The notes beneath the pieces were generated by a model. The model was not told the DNA's origin and searched no databases. It worked only from the letters and a program-made list of their open reading frames with translations. 11,768 nucleotides of DNA from an uncultured Paracoccaceae bacterium (GTDB lineage Bacteria > Pseudomonadota > Alphaproteobacteria > Rhodobacterales > Rhodobacteraceae). The DNA is taken from the NCBI GenBank assembly GCA_938038825.1, contig CALHST010000223.1, positions 1-11,768 of the forward strand, written 5' to 3'. This document shows, piece by piece, positions 6,171 to 11,768 of this stretch (positions within the stretch are counted from its first letter, which is position 1; every line of letters starts with the position of its first letter). The position numbers and the translations under genes are program-made.

Positions 6171-6365
6171 ATGATTAAATTTTTCAAAAACTTCAGCAAA
6201 GACGAATCTGGCGCCGTAACAGTTGACTGGGTTGTTCTGACCGCTGCTGTTGTTGGCCTGGCCGTAGCTGCTTATGGCTCCATCCAGTCCGGTGCATCCG
6301 ATCTGACGACACGGACCAACACATTCATGGATACTCAAACACCAGGTACATTTGCTACCCCTTAA
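6171..6365 (+). CDS. flp: Flp/Fap-type pilin
   Basis: A 64-residue prepilin, the structural subunit of the Tad (Flp) pilus. The leader (1-14, MIKFFKNFSKDESG) is short and Lys-rich and should be cut after Gly14 by a prepilin peptidase of the TadV/CpaA kind, leaving a mature N-terminus AVTVDWVVL. The hydrophobic helix spans about 15-36. Flp pilins usually have Glu at mature position 5 and Tyr at 6; here they are Asp19 and Trp20. A short Ser/Thr-rich tail follows. ATG 6171 was chosen because GGAGG (6158-6162) lies 8 bases upstream and it gives the standard Flp length; the longer in-frame start at 6069 would place non-pilin residues before the leader. A strong terminator directly follows, consistent with a highly expressed single-gene unit. 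Confidence 0.94.
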   Translation: MIKFFKNFSKDESGAVTVDWVVLTAAVVGLAVAAYGSIQSGASDLTTRTNTFMDTQTPGTFATP

Positions 6366-6378
6366 GCTATCCTGAAAG

Positions 6379-6410
6379 CCGCGCCCCGAAACCCGGGGCG
6401 CGGTTTTTTT
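6379..6410 (+). terminator. Intrinsic terminator after flp
   Basis: CCGCGCCCCG (6379-6388) pairs perfectly with CGGGGCGCGG (6394-6403) around a 5-base loop, followed by seven T residues (6404-6410). The G+C-rich 10-bp stem plus T-tract is a textbook Rho-independent terminator. It lies 14 bases after the pilin stop. Confidence 0.95.
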
Positions 6411-6567
6411 GCGTTTTAGGGACCCCCAAAAAAATAACGCACCTTGGCGTCAATGCCTTAGTCCCACCTTTGCCAAGCCCGAAATTCGACACATTCCCTC
6501 ACTACTCCGTAGTCAGAGCATAAAGCCCACATTCAATAGGGCTCATCTGATAACATGAGGTAACGCA
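6411..6567 (+). promoter_or_regulatory. cpaB leader/promoter region with short inverted repeats
   Basis: Because a terminator precedes it, cpaB probably has its own promoter here. Visible elements are ACTAC-TCC-GTAGT (6501-6513), AGCCC (6524-6528) / GGGCT (6539-6543), and GGGAC (6419-6423) / GTCCC (6461-6465). The ribosome-binding site GAGG is at 6557-6560. No confident -35/-10 pair was found. Confidence 0.35.
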
Positions 6568-7437
6568 ATGCGTTTGGTATTCGGCTTAGTTCTTCTAGCG
6601 GGTTTTGCCCTAGCAGGCGGCGCTGTCTATATGGCTAAAAACTATATTGGCAGCTATCAGCAAGCATTGGCGAGTGAACGCGCCAAGAGCCAGCAAGTCA
6701 TTAAAACGACCCCCCTTTTCGTCGTGTCACGCCAAATCGGTTACGGCGAAATTATCACCACGGAAGACATCCGACCTGTTACGTGGCCTGTGGATGCAGT
6801 TCCAGAAGGCAGCTTTGGAACGCTGGAAGAAATTTTCACCAAGGGAGAAAGTGTCCCTCGCGTTGTATTGCGCGCAATGGAAGCAAATGAACCCCTGTTG
6901 GCTGTCAAAGTCACAGAACCTGGTGAAGATGCAGGAATTACGTCCCGACTGGCACGCGGCATGCGCGCATTTACACTGCGCGTCGACGTCGCCTCTGGTG
7001 TATCTGGCTTCTTGCGCCCTGGTGACAGAGTAGACGTCTACTGGACCGGCGCGGTCCGGTCTCAGACAGACCGTGGATCCACCCAAAACGAATTCACAAA
7101 ACTAATCGAGGCTGGCGTCAGCCTGATCGCCATCGACCAATCTGCGGGTGGTGACCTGTCCGAAGCGTTGATTGCCCGTACAGTGACTGTTTCAGTAAGC
7201 CCCCAACAAGTTGCGGCCCTGGCCCAAGCACAATCAACCGGACGCTTGTCACTCAGCCTTGTTGGTTCAACAGATGATACAGTGGCAGAGGCCATCGAAG
7301 TCGACCAAAATAGCCTTCTTGGTATCGTCCCCGAAGTAAAGGTTGAAGAAAAAGCTGTTGAGGTTGCACAAATCTGTACAACCGTCGTGCGCCGCGGCGC
7401 TGAGAGAATTGAAACTGAAATTCCCTGCACGAACTGA
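6568..7437 (+). CDS. cpaB: Flp pilus assembly protein CpaB (RcpC)
   Basis: A 289-residue periplasmic Tad protein thought to work with the CpaC secretin in pilus export. One N-terminal hydrophobic segment (about 1-23) acts as signal or membrane anchor. A coiled stretch follows, then a SAF domain (about 50-115; VVSRQIGYGEIITTEDI, VLRAMEANEPLL) and the RcpC/CpaB domain (about 125-245; LARGMRAFTLRVD, GFLRPGDRVDVYWT). Two cysteines near the C-terminus (272 and 287) could form a disulfide. The start has GAGG 7 bases upstream. It lies between two intrinsic terminators, so it appears to be transcribed alone. The family function is known mainly from Tad locus genetics. Confidence 0.95.
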   Translation: MRLVFGLVLLAGFALAGGAVYMAKNYIGSYQQALASERAKSQQVIKTTPLFVVSRQIGYGEIITTEDIRPVTWPVDAVPEGSFGTLEEIFTKGESVPRVVLRAMEANEPLLAVKVTEPGEDAGITSRLARGMRAFTLRVDVASGVSGFLRPGDRVDVYWTGAVRSQTDRGSTQNEFTKLIEAGVSLIAIDQSAGGDLSEALIARTVTVSVSPQQVAALAQAQSTGRLSLSLVGSTDDTVAEAIEVDQNSLLGIVPEVKVEEKAVEVAQICTTVVRRGAERIETEIPCTN

Positions 7438-7466
7438 GCGTTAATGCGCCAGACACGAACTTCTTA

Positions 7467-7497
7467 AAAGGCGTGCCTCCCTCGGCGCGTCTTTTTT
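7467..7497 (+). terminator. Intrinsic terminator after cpaB
   Basis: AAAGGCGTGCC (7467-7477) pairs with GGCGCGTCTTT (7484-7494) in an 11-bp stem that includes two G-U pairs, with a 6-base loop, and the T-run continues to 7497. It lies 30 bases after the cpaB stop and separates it from cpaC. Confidence 0.82.
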
Positions 7498-7572
7498 GCA
7501 CGTGCCGCGTGTTGCGATTAATCCACATGCACTGCACAAGCGAACCTATTGATTATTGCAAAAAAATCACTT

Positions 7573-7608
7573 TTGTTCCAGTGTGGAAACAATAACCGGA
7601 AAATCCGG
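7573..7608 (+). promoter_or_regulatory. Two adjacent inverted repeats in the cpaC leader
   Basis: TTGTTCCA (7573-7580) and TGGAAACAA (7584-7592) form a near-perfect inverted repeat (one extra A) around GTG. CCGGA (7596-7600) and TCCGG (7604-7608) form a second around AAA. They end 32 bases before the chosen cpaC ATG. They could be an operator overlapping the promoter or RNA hairpins in the leader. A cpaC promoter must lie in 7498-7640 if the cpaB terminator works. Confidence 0.4.
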
Positions 7609-7640
7609 ACATTCCCGACGTGGCATCAGAGGCAGGTCAC

Positions 7641-9110
7641 ATGACAGCTAAAAGACTATTCAAAGCAGCCCTGCTTGGGCTTTCCCTATGCGCGAGTCCG
7701 CTCGCGCTCATGACAGTTACAACGGCGGATGCAAATACATTGCGGGTCGTTAAGAAAGGCGCATCAACGACATTGAACGTTCCCATGAACCGGGCCGTTG
7801 TTGTAGAAAGCGAAGAACCTTTCGCGGAATTGTCTATCGCAAATCCGGGCATCGCCGACATTTCGTCGCTGTCTGACAGAACAATCTATGTGCTTGGCAA
7901 AGCACCTGGGCTGACGACTCTGACATTGCTGGATGCAGCAGGCAGGCTAATCACAAACGTAGATGTGCGCGTTGCCGCGGACGTTTCCGAATTCAAAGAG
8001 CGTCTTCGGCAAATCCTGCCAGGCGAAAAAATCGAAGTGCGTACGGCCAACGACGGCATCGTCTTGTCTGGCATCGTGTCTTCCGCAGCACGTCTACAAC
8101 GTGCTTTGGATCTGGCAGAACGATATGCACCAGAACGTGTGTCCAACCTCATGGTTGTTGGCGGAATTCAACAGGTTATGTTGAAAGTCCGCTTTGCAGA
8201 AATGCAGCGCAGCGTGGCCAAATCCCTGTCTTCCTCCCTAGCAATTGGCGGGACGGCACTGAGCGGTGACGTTGGAATCAGCGCGGGTTCAGGGACAACT
8301 GTTGGCTCTGCTGGTGTTGGCGCCGTTGGCGGCGGCGGATCATTGGGCGGGGTTCTTCCTGCGTTGAATGCGAACCAGGGCGCTACCCTGTTCGGGTTTA
8401 ATGCTGGCAACTTGCAAATTGGCCTGTTGTTAGAAGCACTTGAACAAAAAGGTGTGGTCCGCACATTGGCAGAACCAAACTTGGTTGCGCTAAGCGGACA
8501 AGAAGCGACCTTCCTTGCTGGCGGTGAACTTCCTGTACCTGTTGCCCGCCCGGATGGAACCGGCGGCACAACAGTTACAATCGAGTTTAAGCCGTTTGGC
8601 GTGGAAATGAACTTCATTCCACGGGTTGTTGATCAAGATATCATTAACTTGGAACTGAAAACTGCTGTTTCTGCACTTGATCCATCGAATGGGATTAACT
8701 TGAACGGCTTTGAGATCAGCGCCTTTACCCGCCGTGAAACCACAACAACTGTGGAATTGCGGGACGGTGATAGTTTTGCGATTGCTGGACTGCTGCAAGA
8801 TGACTTTGTGGATAACTCCAGGCAGTTGCCATGGATCGGGGATATTCCTGTACTGGGCGCATTGTTCCGGTCCGCGGATTATCAGCGCAGCCAAACAGAG
8901 TTGGTTGTCATCCTGACGGCACATCTGGTCTCCCCTACCAAAGGCGATGCACTGGCTTTGCCAACAGACCGGATTGCTTTGCCAACCGAACGTGAGTTGT
9001 TCTTGAATGGTCGTACCTTGGGTCAATCCAAGCGTCGTCCGATACAAGGCGCAGCTGGCGAGGTTGCTCAGCAAGACTTCACTGGGTCCTATGGCTACGT
9101 GCTGGACTAA
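7641..9110 (+). CDS. cpaC: Tad pilus outer-membrane secretin CpaC (RcpA)
   Basis: A 489-residue secretin subunit that would form the outer-membrane ring through which the Flp pilus exits. A signal peptide ends at about ADA-N (residue 31). Residues about 33-112 are the N-terminal secretin/pilus domain (LNVPMNRAVVVES, IYVLGKAPGLTTL), about 115-173 a BON-like domain (DGIVLSGIVSSAARLQRALD). The secretin core covers about 260-432: VVRTLAEPNLVALSGQ (272-287), FLAGGELPVPV (291-301), PWIGDIPVLGALFR (397-410), ELVVILTAHLV (420-430). A Gly/Ser/Ala-rich stretch (about 203-238) lies in the N-terminal part of the core. The frame also has a GTG at 7620, but ATG 7641 begins at the signal peptide with AGAGG (7628-7632) 8 bases upstream, so it was preferred. 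The OmpA-family gene follows 21 bases later. Confidence 0.95.
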   Translation: MTAKRLFKAALLGLSLCASPLALMTVTTADANTLRVVKKGASTTLNVPMNRAVVVESEEPFAELSIANPGIADISSLSDRTIYVLGKAPGLTTLTLLDAAGRLITNVDVRVAADVSEFKERLRQILPGEKIEVRTANDGIVLSGIVSSAARLQRALDLAERYAPERVSNLMVVGGIQQVMLKVRFAEMQRSVAKSLSSSLAIGGTALSGDVGISAGSGTTVGSAGVGAVGGGGSLGGVLPALNANQGATLFGFNAGNLQIGLLLEALEQKGVVRTLAEPNLVALSGQEATFLAGGELPVPVARPDGTGGTTVTIEFKPFGVEMNFIPRVVDQDIINLELKTAVSALDPSNGINLNGFEISAFTRRETTTTVELRDGDSFAIAGLLQDDFVDNSRQLPWIGDIPVLGALFRSADYQRSQTELVVILTAHLVSPTKGDALALPTDRIALPTERELFLNGRTLGQSKRRPIQGAAGEVAQQDFTGSYGYVLD

Positions 9111-9131
9111 GGCGAGAAGAGGAACACTGTT

Positions 9132-9803
9132 ATGAAACATATTAAAGTTACAGGTTTGGTTGCTGGTCTTGCCCTTTTGGGTGCATGTGCCCCCAGCCAA
9201 GACTCAACACTCACTCAGTTCTTCCGCCCCGTCGGAGACGAGGTCAACACAGGCCACTTTGGCCGCGCCAACCAAAACAATATTGCGGTGCAGACTGGTT
9301 CCAGTCAGTTCCGCATTGATTTGGCCAACCGTTTCTCGGCGGAAGTCAATCCAATGGTGAACTTTGCCTTTAACCGTGCGGCGCTGGATGCGACTGCGCG
9401 GGAAACACTGGCAGAACAAGCTCGTTGGATCCGTCAATTCCCAGAAGTGCACTTCAAAGTGTACGGGCATACAGATGCAGTTGGCTCTAACGCGTACAAC
9501 AAGCGCTTAGGCCTACGCCGCGCGCGCACTGTTGTGAACTTCCTTGTAAGCCAAGGGGTTGAGCGCGGACGTCTGAAAGCCGTGGTATCGTTTGGTGAGT
9601 CCCAACCACTTGTGGTCTCTCAGGGACGCGAGCGTCAAAACCGCCGCACAGTGACCGAAGTCAGCGGGTTCGTTTCATCTAACCCATTGGTTTTGGATGG
9701 AAAATATGCCGAGATCATCTATCGTGATTACATACTTAGTTCACAAGCAGAATCCGAACTAAGAACGATTGATTCCTCGCTGATCGACGAACAAGGCCAG
9801 TAA
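9132..9803 (+). CDS. OmpA-family lipoprotein of the Tad locus (CpaD position)
   Basis: A 223-residue protein with a lipoprotein signal peptide: the lipobox LGAC ends at Cys19. It should therefore be lipid-anchored, with a peptidoglycan-binding OmpA C-terminal domain at about 74-180. Visible OmpA motifs are NFAFNRAALDATAR (77-90), GHTDAVGSNAYNKRLGLRRA (112-131) with Asp115 and Arg130 as the likely diaminopimelate ligands, and FGESQPLVVSQGRERQNRR (154-172). About 40 extra residues follow the domain. It sits between cpaC and cpaE, where many Tad loci have the CpaD/RcpB lipoprotein, and probably ties the secretin to the cell wall (inference). AAGAGGA at 9117-9123 lies 8 bases before the ATG. It is likely co-transcribed with cpaC and followed by a terminator. 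Confidence 0.9.
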   Translation: MKHIKVTGLVAGLALLGACAPSQDSTLTQFFRPVGDEVNTGHFGRANQNNIAVQTGSSQFRIDLANRFSAEVNPMVNFAFNRAALDATARETLAEQARWIRQFPEVHFKVYGHTDAVGSNAYNKRLGLRRARTVVNFLVSQGVERGRLKAVVSFGESQPLVVSQGRERQNRRTVTEVSGFVSSNPLVLDGKYAEIIYRDYILSSQAESELRTIDSSLIDEQGQ

Positions 9804-9828
9804 GCCTTACCTTCACAAAACCTTCAGG

Positions 9829-9864
9829 ACGGCGCGGAATTTCCGCGCCGTTTTGTGTTTTTTT
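9829..9864 (+). terminator. Intrinsic terminator after the OmpA-family gene
   Basis: ACGGCGCGG (9829-9837) pairs with CCGCGCCGT (9843-9851) around a 5-base AATTT loop, followed by a T-rich tract (9851-9864) broken by GTG. It lies 25 bases after the stop. Confidence 0.92.
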
Positions 9865-9878
9865 GCCCCCTGCTCCAA

Positions 9879-9888
9879 ATTGATCAAT
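9879..9888. promoter_or_regulatory. Palindrome ATTGATCAAT upstream of cpaE
   Basis: A perfect 10-bp palindrome just after the preceding terminator, about 210 bases before the cpaE ATG. It resembles FNR half-sites (TTGAT/ATCAA) but the halves overlap instead of being four bases apart, so it is not an FNR site. Possible regulator site only. Confidence 0.25.
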
Positions 9889-9980
9889 CCGTTTAGAAGA
9901 CGCTCATTGTTTTGAAATATCCAACATTTGGAACTTTTTGGCCCCAATCTCGCCCACATTGACTGCGATCAACATGCAGT

Positions 9981-10022
9981 GGGACACATGTCCCTTGGCC
10001 CGAATGGCCAGGTGGGATGGCC
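9981..10022 (+). promoter_or_regulatory. Hairpins in the cpaE leader, two of them mutually exclusive
   Basis: GGGACA (9981-9986) and TGTCCC (9989-9994) form one inverted repeat with a 2-base centre. TGGCC (9996-10000), GGCCA (10006-10010) and TGGCC (10018-10022) follow: the middle element can pair with either flanking one. It lies in the long stretch (about 230 bases) between the preceding terminator and the cpaE ATG. This could be a DNA operator or an RNA switch; stems are only 5-6 bp, so the evidence is weak. The rest of 9865-10096 shows no gene; TTGACT at 9959-9964 lacks a good partner -10. Confidence 0.3.
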
Positions 10023-10096
10023 GCAGAAAAGCAATTGGTGCGCATTAGAAGACCTCTGCTGATCTGTTGTGTCATTGAATAAAGGATAATTTGGCG

Positions 10097-11347
10097 ATGA
10101 GCAGCCCAATGTCACAACCGGAAACTGCAGCGATCATAGCCTGCACGGTTAGTCGCGATGTACAAAATTTTGATCTTTTGATCGAAGACATGGAAACAGC
10201 ACTTGGAGAATCCTGGGGCGATCTAGGATTTGCAGAGGCTTTGGCCTTTTTTGGTCAACCCGAGGCGGAAGCCTTGGAATTTATCGCATTGGCAATCGAC
10301 AGTGAGGATGAAGAAAATCTTGTCTTGCTAAGCGAGATCATCACGCAGGCCCGCGCCCGGGACATTGCCGTGGTTTTGATTGCCGAGGACGTCACCCCGC
10401 CAACACTGCATGCGCTGATGCGTCAGTCAAATGGCGAGTTTGTCCCCTACCCGCTTCCTGAAAATGAACTTAGCGAAGCGATCGAGCGCATCCGCCATAA
10501 GCAACAACAACCGGAACCCGTGCGCCAAAGTGACGACGATGGCGCACCCCGGTTGGCAACTGGCACAAACAAACAAGGCGCAGTCTTCGCCATCCACGGC
10601 GTTGCGGGTGGCGTTGGTGCGACCACGCTGGCTGTTAACCTTGCTTGGGAACTGGCGAATATCTCAAAGAACGATTCCCCATCGGTTTGCCTACTTGATT
10701 TCGACATGCAATTTGGAACGGTTTCAACCTATCTTGATTTGGCCCGCCGCGAGGTGGTCTATGAAATGCTGTCCGAGACAGAGACCATGGACGACGAAAT
10801 CTTTGGTCAAGCGATCCTGACATATGAAGATAAGTTGAATGTCTTGACGGCACCAACGGATATGTTGCCGCTGGAATTGATCACGCCAGAAGACATGAAC
10901 CGCATCATTAAAATGGCGCGGGCACATTTTGACTATGTCGTCATCGATATGCCGTCCACATTGGTGCATTGGACAGAAACTGTACTGCACGAAGCGCATC
11001 TTTATTTCTGCCCACTAGAGCTAGACATGCGCTGCGCGCAAAACGCGCTCCGGTTTAAGCGTGCCTTGCAATCAGAAGAGCTACCTATCGAAAAGCTACG
11101 CTATGTGATGAACAGGGCACCAAAATTCACCGATCTTTCCGGCAAAAGTCGTGTGAAACGTTTGGCAGAAAGCCTCGATATCTCCATCGACATTCATATG
11201 CCCGATGGTGGCCGCCAAGTTCTGCAAGCCGGGGACCACGGACAGCCTTTGTCCGCATCGGCCGCAAAGAACCCTTTGCGCAAGGAAATCGTCAAGCTTG
11301 CGCAGCAAATTCATGAACTTCAGGACTCCTCGGCTCAGGCTGCTTGA
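10097..11347 (+). CDS. cpaE: Tad pilus localisation ATPase CpaE (TadZ)
   Basis: A 416-residue cytoplasmic protein of the ParA/MinD-like superfamily that in other species places the Tad machine at the pole. Residues about 10-135 form a degenerate receiver-like domain. A hydrophilic linker precedes the ATPase fold (about 160-400). The P-loop reads HGVAGGVGATT (167-177): both lysines of the MinD-type KGGxGKT motif are replaced by Ala (170 and 175), a deviation seen in CpaE proteins. Walker A' is CLLDFDMQFG (198-207), Walker B-like VVIDMPS (281-287). A TTG at 10091 is in frame, but ATG 10097 has better spacing (10 bases) from AAGGA (10082-10086). It is preceded by a terminator and a long leader, and followed after 17 bases by cpaF. 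Confidence 0.93.
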   Translation: MSSPMSQPETAAIIACTVSRDVQNFDLLIEDMETALGESWGDLGFAEALAFFGQPEAEALEFIALAIDSEDEENLVLLSEIITQARARDIAVVLIAEDVTPPTLHALMRQSNGEFVPYPLPENELSEAIERIRHKQQQPEPVRQSDDDGAPRLATGTNKQGAVFAIHGVAGGVGATTLAVNLAWELANISKNDSPSVCLLDFDMQFGTVSTYLDLARREVVYEMLSETETMDDEIFGQAILTYEDKLNVLTAPTDMLPLELITPEDMNRIIKMARAHFDYVVIDMPSTLVHWTETVLHEAHLYFCPLELDMRCAQNALRFKRALQSEELPIEKLRYVMNRAPKFTDLSGKSRVKRLAESLDISIDIHMPDGGRQVLQAGDHGQPLSASAAKNPLRKEIVKLAQQIHELQDSSAQAA

Positions 11348-11364
11348 GTAGGAAAAGGTAACGA

Positions 11365-11768
11365 ATGTTCTCGAAATACAAAAAAACCGGAACCGCAAAT
11401 ACAACGGTTGCCCCACCCGCAAACACCAAAGCCACTGACGCCGAAGGTATTTCTCTTGAGATGCCGGAAAAGGCGGCGGTAAAGCCCGTATCGATGCGCA
11501 AACCTGCGCAAAAGCAAGACGCTGCTGCAGGTGCCCCCCCGGCCGACAAGGAAAAGAAACGCCGCGAGCGTATGGGCGAAATCAAGCTTGAACTGCACCG
11601 TTCGCTGCTGGACAACTTGAACCTAGCCGCGCTGGAAAACGCGACTGAACAAGATCTTCGTGCCGAAATCAACGCGATTACCAGTGAAATCCTGGAAGAG
11701 CGTGCCATTGTCTTGAACCGTGAAGATCGCACGACATTGAACAAGGAATTGTTCGATGAGGTTACCGG
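11365..11768 (+). CDS. cpaF: Tad pilus secretion ATPase CpaF (TadA), N-terminal part, cut by window end
   Basis: The frame opens at ATG 11365 and runs without a stop to the window end (134 full codons). Residues 1-about 70 are a charged, Ala/Pro/Lys-rich disordered extension. From about 70 (RRERMGEIKLELHRSLLDNLNL) begins the N-terminal helical domain typical of CpaF/TadA, which precedes the VirB11-like ATPase core that powers pilus assembly; that core lies beyond the window, so Walker motifs cannot be checked. AAGG (11355-11358) lies 6 bases before the ATG and the gap to cpaE is 17 bases, so cpaE-cpaF are probably one operon. Assignment rests on this N-terminal similarity and the gene order. 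Confidence 0.88.
   Translation, partial: MFSKYKKTGTANTTVAPPANTKATDAEGISLEMPEKAAVKPVSMRKPAQKQDAAAGAPPADKEKKRRERMGEIKLELHRSLLDNLNLAALENATEQDLRAEINAITSEILEERAIVLNREDRTTLNKELFDEVT

Noticed and set aside
8490..9200. Minus-strand frame of 236 codons opposite cpaC and the OmpA gene
   Set aside because: It is an antisense shadow of the secretin core; codons and residues look non-coding.
10600..10640. Broken Walker A motif in CpaE as a sign of a pseudogene
   Set aside because: GGVGATT without the P-loop Lys is a known deviation of CpaE/TadZ proteins, and the rest of the gene is intact.

Overview
The window looks like chromosomal DNA of a marine alphaproteobacterium of the Rhodobacterales (Roseobacter group). 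This is inferred from protein style and gene order: a TrpD2-like gene overlapping cysG, a split scoA/scoB CoA-transferase, and a Tad pilus locus with an OmpA-family lipoprotein in the usual CpaD position. No database search was run. I see no insertion sequence, phage gene, CRISPR array, tRNA or rRNA.

Left part (1-2279, + strand): the 3' part of a TrpD2/YbiB-like glycosyltransferase-fold gene overlaps by four bases the start of cysG, the trifunctional siroheme synthase. In this group such a pair often ends a nitrate/nitrite assimilation operon, which would lie upstream of the window (inference).

Middle part (2551-4925, + strand): scoA and scoB encode the two subunits of succinyl-CoA:3-oxoacid CoA-transferase (acetoacetate activation). 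Between them, with very short gaps and ribosome-binding sites overlapping the previous stop codon, lies a LOV-domain histidine-kinase-like gene. Its blue-light FMN photosensor motif is complete and its ATP-binding domain is recognisable. However, the histidine expected to accept phosphate in the DHp helix is replaced (Q146-N147 where the family has x-H). A flavin photosensor with a possible pseudokinase output, embedded in a ketone-body metabolism operon, is the most interesting item in the window.

Convergent with this operon is a secreted lytic transglycosylase (4985-5803, - strand). It is divergent from the pilin gene and shares a 367-bp, repeat-rich intergenic region with it.

Right part (6171-11768, + strand): the start of a Tad (tight adherence, Flp pilus) locus in the order flp pilin, cpaB, cpaC secretin, OmpA-family lipoprotein, cpaE (TadZ) and the N-terminus of cpaF (cut by the window end). 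Three intrinsic terminators follow flp, cpaB and the OmpA gene, so the locus appears split into at least four transcription units. The leaders before cpaC and cpaE carry inverted repeats, the latter with potentially mutually exclusive hairpins. Together these genes would build and anchor the pilus: pilin subunit, periplasmic and outer-membrane channel parts, a polar localisation ATPase and the secretion motor.
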